64,000 nucleotides of DNA from Diploptera punctata (taxonomy: Eukaryota; Arthropoda; Insecta; Blattodea; Blaberidae): contig JASPKZ010007531.1 in NCBI GenBank assembly GCA_030220185.1, positions 868,001 to 932,000 of the forward strand, given 5' to 3'. The stretch's first letter is position 1. Every line of letters starts with the position of its first letter. Below are positions 1 through 10,437 of this stretch, piece by piece. The position numbers and the translations under genes were made by a program. A model generated the notes under the pieces. It had not been told where the DNA came from. It did no database searches and worked only from the letters and a program-made list of their open reading frames with translations.

Positions 1-189
1 TTCCCACCAGAGCATATTATGTAAAATATATACCTATACTGGAGGAAAACAGTAGTTTAGCATATTGTTTTGTCCGCCAGGAGTTTTAAAATTGTTTTCA
101 TGTGCATTAGATAGGGACAGTCTACCTAACAATTTAATATATTTTACTTGTGTACATTTTATTATTAATTTTAATCTTAATTATCAGCA
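1..189. other. Unassigned AT-rich DNA
   Basis: I see no gene, RNA or repeat shared with the rest of the window here. Confidence 0.5.
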
Positions 190-411
190 GTAATCTAACA
201 AGAGGTTTTGTTTTTCTGAAAAAATCACGAGCGACAAAGTCGCCAGTGATTTGTCTAATGAAAAACTCAATCTCGCGTTCCGATCTTACTTCCGAGCGAT
301 CTCTAAGCCGGCTGTATAGTTATAAATATCATATCTTTACTGTTAAATCTCTTTAGGCTTGGGAAAAATCAATAACAGATGATTGAGTGAGAAATAGGGT
401 AAGTCCGGGAT

Positions 412-620
412 AGATGGCCATACTTTTTTTAATGTTTCAGAATATCGAAGATTTGCAGGATAATTACGTGAACAAAAGTTTAATGGGGTTACTGAAGGTA
501 AATATACATAATTCCTTGTGTTTATGATAAAATATTGCCATTCAGAGTAATAAACCCAACTTATTGAAAAACAATACACTGGCCATCTCTCCCTAGTTGC
601 CAGGGGGAGATGGCCATAGG
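412..620. promoter_or_regulatory. Left subterminal repeats of the Tigger-like element
   Basis: The motif AGATGGCCAT or its complement occurs near 412, 580 and 608, and again near 1706, 1733, 2043 and 2061 at the other end. Clustering of one short motif at both ends of a DNA transposon is typical of transposase-binding sites. Binding itself is inference. Confidence 0.5.
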
Positions 621-771
621 GTAGAGAGTGTTGATTACTCAGTTTTGAAGTCATTAAATACACTCAAAAAGTTATTAGAATATATCTATTTGTTTATTGC
701 ATTTACATTTACATATAAAATTTAAAAAAAACTAATTGTTTCATAAAATTTAAAACTTTTCTTGCATTAAA

Positions 772-1483
772 ATACAAATAAAATATCTTCAATCATTTTC
801 GGAGAAAATGTTTCCATAAACAAGTGAATTATTTAAGTTTTTCCTAGTTATCACTTTTCCACAAGGCAAACAAACACCAATAAAAGTAGTGCACGTTTCA
901 TGGAGCCACCTTTGACAACGGATACACTGAATCCAGTCAACTGCCTTCTTTGTATTGTCGTAGTCTTCGCCACAACCAACACATTCGTTGGTGAGATCAA
1001 CAAATTCATCATTGCTGGACTCGTCGTTAATTACGATTCTTTCTTCAGAGCTGGAGCTGCTGCTAGAAATTGATCGTTTTCTAAGAAATGTTAGCTTCGA
1101 AACTTGCTTACTGAAGGATTTACGCCCATTGCCAATTTTGTAGATTTAAACCTCACTTTTTCTATGTTCTCAGGGGAAGTCAAGAGAGTAGCGTGAAGCT
1201 TTGGCCTTTTGCTTGCTGGCAATTTGCTTAAGGATGGTGCTGGTGACATCGTCTCCAGAATTTTCGTAGGAGTGTATTCCACGTTAGATTTGGAAGTGCT
1301 CGGTTGTGGCTCAAGATTTCCAGGGGTAGCAGAATTAGAATCCTCAGCGTTATTTCCGTTCGTGTCCTGACATTGATCATCCTGTTTTTTCTCTGCATTT
1401 GTAGATTCACTTGCAGTTGAATTGAGGAATGCATAGTCAGGAATAGCATCGGGATTGTAAGGGACCCAGTATATGTCAAGCAA
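772..1483 (-). pseudogene. C-terminal remnant of a Tigger/pogo transposase with PHD-like finger
   Basis: On the minus strand an ORF of 130 codons (1483 to 1091) begins within a segment reading VPYNPDAIPDYAFLNS. This resembles the G-I-Y-P-x-N-P...F block that follows the DDE domain in pogo/Tigger transposases. A one-base shift near 1105 leads into a second reading frame (about 1110 to 772) with a Ser-rich stretch and then a cysteine cluster. That cluster has two CxxC pairs (ECVGCG and QCIRCQ), the run RWLHETC, and a last pair CLPC, so the spacing is C4HC3, PHD-finger-like, before a stop. PHD-like C-termini are known in some arthropod Tigger-type transposases. The catalytic DDE region is absent and the frame is broken, so this is not functional. 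Upstream minus-strand sequence to 1740 shows no recognisable transposase. Confidence 0.7.
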
Positions 1484-2293
1484 CTACCTGAAATAATTCT
1501 AAGGAAAAGCCAGGAAACAAGACCAGGATCTTTGGGATGGTAGACTTGCTAAACAGAAGGCCAACTCCCACTAATATACAAATTAATAAAATTAAACTAA
1601 CAATAAATACTATAACACTATACCGCTGAGGCAGTAAACAAAAATTTAAAAAAAAATCAACGAAAATGCGTCTTAAACAGTTGGCCAACTCTCCCTAAAA
1701 GTAGGTGGCCATCTCCCCCATGTTTAAGGGTTAGATGGCCATAGTGCGGAAAAAAATCAGGAGATGATTAAATAAGAAATATTAACTTTCTATTAATCAC
1801 AGAAGATCCACTTAACTCGTACAATAAGCTGCTGAGAATTATTTTGCAGGAACGTCGCACTTATGTTCACTTCTCTTGACGGTCACAAAATATCTGAGCA
1901 GTTACAAAACAATAATTAGGAAAAAGTCGCCGACTTGTAACACGAAATTGCCACACGTGTTCAACAAACGGTTACTAGAGTCAAAAGCATACCGCCTACC
2001 GAGTTGCTTTCACATCCGGTCATTCCAACATAAAATAGAAGCTATGGCCATCACACCCGTATGGCCATCTCACCCGGAACTACCCTAACTATTAACAATA
2101 ATGCAGATTCATTATACAACATTTAATAATTTTTAGAGCAATTTTTTTGGTAATTATTGAAGTCGTTTTCTTACTCTACCATATCGATCGTAGATTGTTG
2201 AATCGATATCCTTGTCAAATAATTTAATTTACGGATATATCTCTCATTACGAACACGACGAGGCAATTTTATCAACAGGAAGAGGCAAAATTA

Positions 2294-2835
2294 CACTAGT
2301 AAACAAGATTTTTGTCTCATGGGTACCAATAGTTGTACTTAATGCAGTTTTTTATCGTGTTTTCAAATATGTATTCGGAATTTCCCCATCGCCCACAGTT
2401 TCTTTTATTTCGATTCCAATTAATGGATTTAAATAATTATTTTTAATAAACGTTTTTTCGTCCATTTGTCCATTGTAAAATAGAACCAAATGAGCTAACT
2501 CAAATGGTTTCAGCTATGGAAAAGAGATATCAAGGCAAATGGAATCCTAATATGCTGGCCGATTATTGTTGGACAATCAAGGGGATGCTCCACAGGCGAA
2601 ATATAGCAGAAAATCGTCATTTCTTACTTTATAGATGAGTCCGAATGTTCGAATATTGTGTAGTTACGAATGTAGAAAATATTAAAGTGTTTGAAATTAT
2701 AAAAACCTGTCTCTCGGAAACCTTGCGTGAATGAGAAAAACCGGTATCATATTTTAATTCAGGAGAGAAAATACTACCAGAATCACATACTATTCTTTCT
2801 GAGACAAAACAAAAAGTTTCTTTTGTTGCTCAGTG
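2294..2835 (+). mobile_element. CACTG-terminated DNA element, copy 1
   Basis: It starts CACTAGTAAACAAGATTTTT and ends TTGTTGCTCAGTG. Homologous copies lie at 41239-41771, 61396-61931 (minus) and 62171-62398. It encodes a remnant reading MEKRYQGKWNPNMLADYC followed by a basic tail, then a stop near 2634. TTA flanks both sides, but the right flank is the truncated element at 2836-3697, which itself has CAGTGATTATC at this point, so the apparent duplication may be a microhomology join. Confidence 0.6.
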
Positions 2836-3697
2836 TTATCATTTGTGTTGTTATTATGAAATAGCATTGTTATTTTATTCAAATATTAAAACTTCTTCAT
2901 AATTTATGAACTTTTTACATTGCAAGAAAGGTCCACTTTAACCTCTATATTCCGGTAAAGTGGACCCCAGAGTCCATCCTAGCCTTTAGACTATTTTAAG
3001 TTTATTTACTCTATTAATTTATACAGACAGGCACAAAATAATCTGAAAGTATTTATGGCTGATCGTAACTAAAAAGCGTTGATATTTATTTAATGTTTTG
3101 AAAAATTATCATTGATTATAACATTCTCACGTCATTCATCTGCAGATAGCGACGGTCTTTGGGTTTAGGTAACATTACAAGGATATTAAATAAAATTAAT
3201 TTAGGGTATGGCTTTCACATACAGCACCCTTAATTCTTAGCTTGAAAAACTTGTTTATATTAAAATGTACGCATTCGTGTAAAGTGAACCCAGGTCCACT
3301 TTAACCGTCTCGTGGAGGGTCTACATTAACCGAATTCCTTTATTATATTTATTTGTTTATACAGTAGCTATGTCACATAATATCAAACCAAACTCGTAAG
3401 TATGTTCAACATCATCTACATAATACAATATATTAGGAGTTTTTTCAACATTTATAATATTCAATAGTAAAAATTAAGAACTGATTCTTAGCTTGAAAAA
3501 CTTTTAAATTGTCGTTTTCATAAATATCACAAATAAACCTTTCTTCGCACAAGTAATAAAAGAAACTAGTCTTGAATACATGACAGTTGATGAGGGGTAC
3601 AAATTAAAATATGTTCTGTTCGAGGGCAGTTTCAATTGAAAGAGATATTAACAGGGTCTACTCAAATCGAAGGGTCCATATTACCCGAACTTCCTCT
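2836..3697 (+). mobile_element. GTCCAC-type TIR element, left-truncated copy 1
   Basis: Homologous to 28160-28999 and 35494-37038. The right end, GGTCCATATTACCCGAAC plus TTCCTCTACA, is the inverse of the left end of the 35.5-kb copy. Subterminal motifs AAAGTGGAC and GTCCACTTTAAC recur. No intact ORF is present, so it is non-autonomous. Confidence 0.7.
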
Positions 3698-3841
3698 ACA
3701 AATATTAATATTTATTATACTTTTTACATAACAACCTCAACGGTAGTTCAGAATTAATTTTAAAATTATAGATTTATTATTAATTCATTGATAGGCATTA
3801 TTAATTTATATAATATTTAAAAATAAGACTTGAAAGCATAA

Positions 3842-4241
3842 TAATAGTCCCTTCGATTGGTTGCTGGCCAAAGGAAGGCAAGACCAGTGATGGGGCTGCC
3901 ATCTTATAGCCTCTGGTCAGGCTTTTCTGGAGAAGAAAAGAAAATAAAGGAAAGAAGAAATGGAAGAAAGGAAAGACTCCCTAGCCCTCGGATGCCCTAA
4001 TAGCGTCGGGGTCGAAAAAAACAAGAGTTAACCAAGAGAGGTTAGATAGTAAAGTTAAAAGAGTGCAAAACACAAGTAAGTGGAAGAAATGTTTTGCTCA
4101 GCTTGGGCACCTTGTGGTCGCCATCCACATATCCCCTAGATGAGGACCCCTGAGGCCGTCCTATGAAACGCTGGAGGGAAAATTTTCTATAGGATCGTAA
4201 CAGGCCTTGGCCTAATACTTGGAAGGAAGAAGAAGAAGAAG
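3842..4241 (+). mobile_element. Probable SINE or LINE 3' end with GAA tail
   Basis: A GC-richer block ends in AGGCCTTGGCCTAATACTTGG followed by (GAA)n, as expected of a retroposed 3' end. No tRNA promoter boxes were recognised and no second copy is in the window, so the family is unknown. Confidence 0.4.
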
Positions 4242-4850
4242 ATATTTAAAATATTATTTGAAATTACACATTTTCTACTACAAATATTCAGCATTTGATT
4301 TTAGAAAATATATGTGTAACACTGATAGGAATCATAAGAGGTACAGGGCACGTTTTTAGCCGCAGTTTAGTTGAGTAGTGTCTCCGAGAGTATTCCATGC
4401 ATTGCCGATAGATACTCGAGCTAGTCCCGCAACTATTTCAAGCGGTTAATTACAAAATCTAGCTTCCTTTTCAGTACAATTACATGAAAAAAAATCAGTC
4501 AGGCGATCTTCTAATTATTCTCGATTTCCACACACCTATAAACGAAGTGATTTCAATACATTTCTAATTAAAAAAGTTAGGCCTATCTACTAGAAATCGA
4601 ATGTTAATCACCTTCGAATCCGAAGCACGGATATATACGATTATTGCATAACAGAATAAAAACATGTGCGAAGGGTAGAGGAAAGAACCAATAACGTTAG
4701 TTTTTTGTTGAAATGGAGTTTGAGATGTCACTAGATTCCCACTGAAAAACAGTATAATTTACAAGAGTGTGAAACAGTAAAACATGATTTACCGGTGGTA
4801 ATTTAACTGTTATAAGATTTATGATGTGTTCCTTTGAGGTATTATTCTAT
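4242..4850. other. Unassigned AT-rich DNA
   Basis: No coding or repeat match recognised. One TAGGCCTA lies at 4578-4585. Confidence 0.4.
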
Positions 4851-4852
4851 AA

Positions 4853-5493
4853 TGAAGAATTCATAGATAAGCTCGTAAATAAACAAAAAAGGAAGAACAA
4901 TATAACCAACATAACTAAACTAGAAAAATAATCTGACAATAACAAGAAAGCATGGATAACACTTACATACACAGGAAAAGAAACGGCAAAACTAGCCAAT
5001 ACACTAAAGAAAGCCGATAAAAACGTAAAAATAGCATACAGAACTAATAACAAATTAAACAACATAATAAACAACAACATTGAAGAAAATAACATTTTCA
5101 ACAGCAAAGGAGTTTATAAACTAACATGTAAGGACTGCAACAAATTTTATATAGGAAGGACAAACAGGAGTTTTAAACATCAGATTCAAAGAACATTTTC
5201 GAGACTTCATTCACGCAGAAGGAAAATCAAGCTATGCAAAATACGTTATCCATGAAGGACATCGCATGTTAAATATTGAAAACACACTAACAGTAATGCA
5301 CAGAGAAAATAATCCAGCGAAGATAAACGTACTCGAAGAGATGGAAATCATGAAAGCAGCTCGCAACGACGACAACCTGATAAACGAAAACGAACCCAAT
5401 ACATGCAACCTCCTCTACCAGATCTTCAGTGAAACACCAGTTTTGAATCCTGCCGATGATGAGACAAGTCCCGAAAGCGCTACAGTTAAATAA
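4853..5493 (+). pseudogene. Penelope-like element, C-terminal linker and GIY-YIG endonuclease (broken)
   Basis: Plus-strand translation reads WITLTYTGKETAKLANTL, then KIAYRTNNKL, then GVYKLTCKDCNKFYIGRTNR. This order (linker after the reverse transcriptase, then GVYKLxCxxCxxxYIGxT) is diagnostic of the GIY-YIG endonuclease of Penelope-like retroelements, which nicks target DNA. There is one in-frame stop near 4927 and a one-base shift near 5180, after which the frame resumes as RDFIHAEGKSSYAKYVIHEG, then IENTLTVMHRENNPAKINVLE and a stop at 5493. The catalytic Tyr residues and the downstream Arg/His/Glu-type positions are visible. The reverse transcriptase is missing, so this is a 5'-truncated copy. 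Confidence 0.85.
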
Positions 5494-6050
5494 TTGATTA
5501 AGTTAAGGAGACGGACCTTTCAGGTAGTAATTTATTAATGGGTTTATTTACCTCCAAAATTTCGCACACAAGTAACGAACTTCACTAGAATACAAAGTAC
5601 TAAGAACTGCAAATACATATGATTGGATGATAGCAACGGCTGACTCTAGAATTAGAAGGGAGGTGAATTTTTATACAACTAAAAGTAGGTTTTCTAGGAT
5701 CCAATGAAAAAAGTTATTAAACTGATTTTTTCCCTTGTGGCTTTGATATGAGAAAGAAATCCCATAAGAGCAAATATGGCTTTACATTTTGAGAAAACAA
5801 ACTCTTAACTGCGAGGTTTCATCCTTCCAATAGATTGTGTTTTCTAATGTAGTCTCTGCATTTTTCGTGCTCCGAAACCCGCACATATCACTACCAACTG
5901 ACTCAAGTCGAACTGGAAATTATTAAGTTTGGAATTTTATGGAGCCTGTTCAAAAGTATTCAACTAATTGCTAGGCTACATGTCTTTTTTTTTTTTTTTA
6001 AATCCTCGTACAAAACATGTTTATGAAATATACCTTTGTTTCTACATTTG
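5494..6050. other. Unassigned DNA
   Basis: No gene or shared repeat recognised apart from a short poly-T tract near 5985. Confidence 0.4.
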
Positions 6051-6054
6051 GAGT

Positions 6055-7074
6055 TTTTACACGCTTTATATTAGCTGGACCTGTATCTCTCTATATATGT
6101 AACGGAATTTTTCAACAAGATTTACACCCACTTAAAAACATTGGATCGACTTCAAACTTTGTATAATTGTAAAGGACCAATGACAATACAATAATTGCAT
6201 AAATGTTTTCCAAGATCCTGGCCAGGATCAACCAGAAATTAAAAAAATAAAGAACGGTTATAGGTTGCCGACTTATCGGCTTTTTAGTCCATCGTTGTAA
6301 AAAATTAATATTATATCCTCTGGTAGCTCAGTTGGTAGAGCGGTGGACTGTAGTGGTATATAATTTCAGTAATCCATAGATCGCTGGTTCAAATCCGGCC
6401 CGGAGGATTTTTTTTAGAAGGGTATTACTTTTAGCTCATACTACAATAGTATCGAATTTAAAGATATTTACATTTTTATCTTATTCTGTAAAATATTAAT
6501 GACAATTTTGTAAACTTACCACATTGTAATTTATCCAAAAATTATGAGAAGGATACGATTAAGTGTAACTATTTATCTATATTAAAATATTCAAAAATAT
6601 TATAATAATGTTAGATAATAATAATTTTAAAAATATAATTATATTCGTGCCTAGACACTAAAAATATCGTAAGCAATTAAATTTTCATGGGATTCCGGTT
6701 TATGACAATCAATTAAACTAAAAATTTAAAATAATAAATAATAGTTTAAAAAACTAAAACAACATGCTTTATTAGAAATCCAAACTATAAAATAAAAAAT
6801 AAATAATAATTAAAAAAAACTAAAACAACACGCTTTATTAGAAAACCGAACTAAAAAATGAAAAATAATTTTAATTTCCAACACGCTTGGGATTAAATTA
6901 AAGTGGTCAACAAAAAAATCAACTCCAACACATCTAGAATAAAACTAGAGTTATCTACAAAAAAAATAATTTTACCATCAAAAGCGTTTGGTGCTTTTTA
7001 TGGTTTTTATGTTTTCTTCTAAGAGACTTTACTGTTACCAATATCTGTTTACTAACAAATATAATAATTGATAT
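6055..7074 (+). mobile_element. tRNA-Tyr/foldback composite repeat, copy 1
   Basis: This holds a leader with GTAACGGAAT and GGATCGACTT, a tRNA-Tyr gene with intron (6317-6407), a spacer, and the left arm and loop of a foldback hairpin (6770-7074). Copies lie at 8265-9305 (minus) and 33760-34860 (plus). Here the hairpin is cut in its loop at the LINE-A fragment that begins at 7075. No protein is encoded, so mobilisation in trans or segmental duplication is assumed. Confidence 0.7.
6317..6407 (+). tRNA. tRNA-Tyr (GTA) with an 18-nt intron
   Basis: The acceptor stem is seven pairs (CCTCTGG with CCGGAGG, one T-G wobble) and the discriminator is A6407. The D-arm region reads TAGCTCAGTTGGTAGAG. 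The anticodon stem GTGGA/TCCAT surrounds loop CTGTAGA with anticodon GTA at 6350-6352. An 18-nt intron (6354-6371) lies just 3' of position 37, the normal place for eukaryotic tRNA-Tyr introns. The T-arm is GCTGG/CCGGC around TTCAAAT. A short T-run follows immediately, suitable for Pol III termination. It lies in a multicopy repeat, so it may be either a working gene caught in mobile DNA or the least-decayed copy of a repeat-borne one. It is the only copy in the window with an intact acceptor stem. Confidence 0.9.
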
Positions 7075-7416
7075 AGATGAACAGACAAGTGAATGGGGAA
7101 GACTTCATAACAGTGAACTGCAGGGTATTTATAGGAATTCGGATATAATAAGAACAGTGAAGTGTCGTAAACTGCGATGGATAGGACATGTGGCACGAAT
7201 AGGGAATGAAAGAGAGGCATGGATGCTTGTTTTAGGAAAACCAGATGAAAACGCCCAGTTGGTAGAGCAAGAATGAGGTGGAAGAATAACATGATTTGAG
7301 GAAATATATTATACAGGGGATGATTGAAAAACATTAGCTCAGGATTGGAATGTATGAAGAGCTTATGTTCGCGCGGCCATGAACCTACGGGTTCGATAGT
7401 TTCAGTGAGTTAGTTT
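7075..7416 (+). mobile_element. LINE-A 3' fragment
   Basis: It corresponds to the LINE-A C-terminus from the DEQT block through the final NLRVR and the CAGTGAGTTAGTT tail, with several frameshifts. The 5' truncation point lies in the loop of the foldback element, so it inserted after that element. Confidence 0.8.
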
Positions 7417-8264
7417 ATATAATTTACACATAATAAAATAATAAATAAGTTGTAGCCAATTTCTTGAGACCATATGCCGTTTAGTTCGGGTTCATTCTAC
7501 TGATTAAATTATTTCTAAACATAGCGTTTTAGAATCATGTATACAAAATAAAAGAAATTTGCCTTAGTGATAATTTTGCTTAAAAATTTACTAATCAATC
7601 TGGAATGCATATTTTCGCAATTGGAATAAAAAATTCTAGTAAAAATAATAAAATCAAGACAAAAAACATACTCAAAATGATACCAACATGTGTTTCGCTC
7701 TTAAACACACCATCGTCAGGTTGATACGATCCTCCCAAGGGGAAGCTCGGGGTAGACCTATATAGATAAGTAATTGTACATAACTGGATATTTATTGTCT
7801 GTGTTATAGAGTACAATTCACAACAGGAAGAGTTTTCATGGACAACCATAAATTACGAATGTTTTCTCGGAAAGAAATGTTCAAATGGAGAATATATACT
7901 TAACTTTTTTCGATACAACTGGGGCCTACATATGGGCTAACGAACATGCATTTCTATCAGGACTACAATTATAAAGATAATTTTGCTGTTTCATGTTCTG
8001 TAATTTATATTTTTACCTTCAGTTGGGTCTAAATATCATAAATTAGTTACATTTTTATCTGACAATCCACTCTATCTCTTTCAAAGTAACAAGTTTTACA
8101 CTTATATCTTTGTACTTTCACAAATAGAACTTCTTTGAGAAAACAATGTTCATCCATTTTAAATTAATTTTGAATTAAAGTTGTTTATAATTTGTTTATA
8201 TCGCTTGGAAAAAGAAACACTTTAACCAAGTTTTACTTGTGATCACTAAAGGGCGGATTTCTAT
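7417..8264. other. Mostly unassigned DNA
   Basis: Only a possible degenerate hammerhead motif (7682-7726, minus) stands out. Nothing else was recognised. Confidence 0.4.
7682..7726 (-). ncRNA. Possible degenerate hammerhead motif
   Basis: The minus strand reads CTGACGATGGTGTG, then GAGCGAAACACATGTTGG. The conserved CUGANGA and GAAA elements are in the right order, and a palindromic ACATGT follows as a short stem III. Stem II does not pair well, so if real it is decayed. It resembles PLE terminal-repeat hammerheads. Confidence 0.3.
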
Positions 8265-8755
8265 GACCTAAATAAATAATAGTTTTAAAAACTAAAAGAA
8301 CACACTTTATTAGAAAATCGAACTAAAAAATGAAAAATAATTTTAATTTCCAGTACGCTTGGGATAAAATAAAGTGGTTGACAAAAAAATCATCTCCAAC
8401 ACATATAGAATAAAATTAGAGTTATCAACAAAAAGAAAATAATTTTACCATCAAAAGCGTGGGGTGCTCTATATCAATTAATATATTTGATAATAAACAG
8501 ATATTGGTAAAAGTAAGCTCTCTAAGAAGAAAATGTAAAAATCATAAAAAGCACCCCGCGCTTTTGATGGTATTTTTTTTTCTTTTTGTTGATAACTCTA
8601 GTTTTATTCTATATGTGTTGGAGATGATTTTTTTTGTTGACCACTTTAATTTTGTCCCAAGCGTATTGGAAATTGAAATTATTTTTCATTTTTTAGTTTT
8701 CTAATAAAGCGTGTTCTTTTAGTTTTTTAAAACTATTATTTATTTTTTATTTTTT
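8265..8755 (-). repeat. Foldback hairpin, copy 2 (~490 bp)
   Basis: Two long arms are inverted copies: the left begins TAGTTTTAAAAACTAAAAGA and the right ends with its complement near 8750. A ~100-bp non-palindromic loop lies between them (about 8465-8560). The arms include the segments with GCTTTATTAG, CGCTTGGGA and CATCAAAAGCG. No ORF is present. This is a MITE or foldback-type element. Confidence 0.85.
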
Positions 8756-9305
8756 AGTTTTAATATTTTACAGAATAAGATAAAAATGTAAATATCTTTA
8801 AATTCGATACTATTGTAGTATGAGCTAAAAGTAATACTCTTCTATAAAATAAACCCTCCCAGCCGGATTTGAACCAGCGACGTATGGATTACTGAAATTA
8901 TATACCACTAAGAGTTCACTGCTCTGCCAACTGAGCTCTTACAACGATTGACTAAAAACTCGACAAGTCCGCAACCTATTATACCAGTTTTCATTTTTTT
9001 TATTTTCGGATGATTCTGGCCAGGATTTTTGAAACAAAATATGAAATTATTTTATTGTCACGGGTCCTCTACACGTATACAAAGTTTCAAGTCGATCCAA
9101 TGTTTCTAAGTGGGTGAAAATCGCGTTGAAAGATTCCGTTACATTGATACAAAAACACTTCTTTTATTTTCTGATGATTATGGCCAGGATTTTAGAAAAT
9201 AAATATGAAATTATTGTATTGTTCACGGGTCCTCTACAAGTATACAAAGTTTCAAGTCGATCCGATGATTTTAAGTGGGTGAAAATCGCGTTGAAAGATT
9301 CCGTT
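8756..9305 (-). mobile_element. tRNA-Tyr/foldback composite repeat, copy 2 (leader and tRNA part)
   Basis: Read on the minus strand it has two tandem leader units of roughly 170 bp, each starting near GTAACGGAATCTTTCAACGC, then the tRNA pseudogene, then the foldback arm. The outer end runs straight into the GATA array at about 9306. Confidence 0.75.
8854..8941 (-). pseudogene. tRNA-Tyr pseudogene with retained intron
   Basis: The minus strand keeps GAGCTCAGTTGGCAGAGC, the intron sequence TGGTATATAATTTCAGTA and the B-box GGTTCAAATCC. The 5' acceptor strand is replaced by GTTGTAA, and the anticodon region is changed to ACTCTTAG. The same deletion of about 25 bp is seen in the copy at 34175, so both descend from one broken ancestor. 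Confidence 0.8.
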
Positions 9306-9307
9306 AC

Positions 9308-9348
<41 letters not shown>

Positions 9349-9420
9349 GATAATAGATAGATAGATAGATAGATAGATAGATCGATAGATAGATAGATAA
9401 GATCGATAGATAGATAGATA

Positions 9421-9451
<31 letters not shown>

Positions 9452-9462
9452 TATAGATAGAT
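9306..9462 (+). repeat. (GATA)n microsatellite
   Basis: About 155 bp of GATA with a few interruptions. It grows out of the composite repeat's own CTATGTAACGG motif; on the minus strand the array reads TCTATCTATGTAACGG. Confidence 0.95.
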
Positions 9463-9470
9463 GATGATAG

Positions 9471-10437
9471 ATGCTACTCTCGCTCGCTCCTCGCTCGCCG
9501 CTCGCTCTCTCCTCGCCTCGCTCTCTCTCTCGCTCGCTCGCTCGCTCTCTCGCTCGCCTCGCTCGCTCGTCGCTCGCTGCTCGCTCGCTCGCTCGCTCGC
9601 TCGCTCGCTCGCTCGCTCCTCGCTCGCTCGCTCGCTCGCTCGCTCGCCTCGCTCGCTCGCTCCTCGCTCGCTCAGCTCGCTCGCTCGCTCGCTCTCGCTC
9701 GCTCGCTCGCTCGCTCCCTCGCTCGCTCGCTCGCTCGCTCGCCTCGCTCGCTCGCTCGCTCTCTCGCTCGACGCTCGCTCGCTCGCTCGCTACCTCGCTC
9801 GCTCTCTCGCTCGCTCGCTGCGCTCGCGCTCGCTCGCTCCGCACTCGCTCTCTACAGCTCTCTCCGCTAGCTCGCTCGCTCGCTCGCTCGCTCGCTCCTC
9901 GCTCGCTCCGCTCGCTCGCTCGCTAGCTCGCTCGCCCAGCTCGCTCAGCTCGCTCGCTCGCTCCAGCTCGCTCGCTCGCTCGCTCGCTCGCTCGCGCTCT
10001 CTCGCTCGCGCGCTCGCTCGCTCGCTCGCTCGCTCGCTCGCTCGCTCGCTCCTCCTCGCTCGCTCGCTCGCTCGCTCGCTCGCTCGCTCCTCGCTCGCTC
10101 GCTCGCTCGCTCGCTCCGCTCGCTCGCTCGCTCTCTCGCTCGCTCGCTCGCTCGCATCGCTCGCTCGCTCGCTCGCTAGTCTCGCTCGCATCGCTCGCTC
10201 GCTCGCTCGCTCGCTCGCTCGCTCCGCTCTCTCGCTCGCATCGCTCGCTCGCTCGCTCGCTCGCTCGCTCGCTCGCTCCGCTACTCGCTCGCTCGATCTG
10301 CTCGCTAGCTCACTCGCTCGCTCGCTAGATCGCTCGCTCGCTCGCTCTCATCGCTCGCTCGCTCGCGCTCGCTCAGCGCCTCGCTCGCTCGCTCGCACCT
10401 CTCGCTCGCCAGCTCGCTCCCTCGCTCGCTCCTCACC
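9471..10437 (+). repeat. (CTCG)n degenerate array, ~960 bp
   Basis: Nearly pure CTCG/GCTC tetramers with scattered one-base slips. The long ORFs seen here on both strands (Ala-Arg-Ser-Leu or Ser-Glu-Arg-Ala repeats) are by-products of the array. GC content is far above the surroundings. Confidence 0.95.

Larger units (their letters stand above)
397..2085 (-). mobile_element. Tigger/pogo-like DNA transposon, degenerate, 1,689 bp
   Basis: The element starts GGGTAAGTCCGGGATAGATG and its far end, reverse-complemented, reads GGGTAGTTCCGGGTGAGATG, so the termini are inverted repeats. TA flanks both sides (395-396 and 2086-2087). The matching uninterrupted sequence at 31444-31445 has a single TA, which fixes both borders. 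TA target duplication and the transposase remnant (772-1483, minus strand) fit the pogo/Tigger branch of Tc1/mariner. At 1.7 kb it is shorter than typical autonomous members, and I find no helix-turn-helix or DDE core, so it is internally deleted and dead. Confidence 0.85.
190..2293 (+). repeat. Old repeat B, split by a Tigger-like insertion
   Basis: Positions 190-396 and 2086-2293 together match 31190-31690 (shared stretches such as CCGATCTTACTTCCG and GGCTTGGGAAAAATCAATAA). The 31-kb copy is uninterrupted at the point where this copy carries the transposon at 397-2085. The 31-kb copy has about 85 bp that are missing here before CCGATCTT. No coding capacity was recognised. It serves mainly as the host sequence that dates and bounds the inserted element. 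Confidence 0.75.

Noticed and set aside
2291..2838. TTA target duplication around the first CACTG element
   Set aside because: The right flank belongs to another truncated element that already has CAGTGATTATC here, so the matching TTA may come from a microhomology join; I kept the element but not the duplication as proof.
4847..5107. 86-codon hydrophobic minus-strand ORF
   Set aside because: It is the antisense shadow of the Penelope-like coding sequence on the plus strand.
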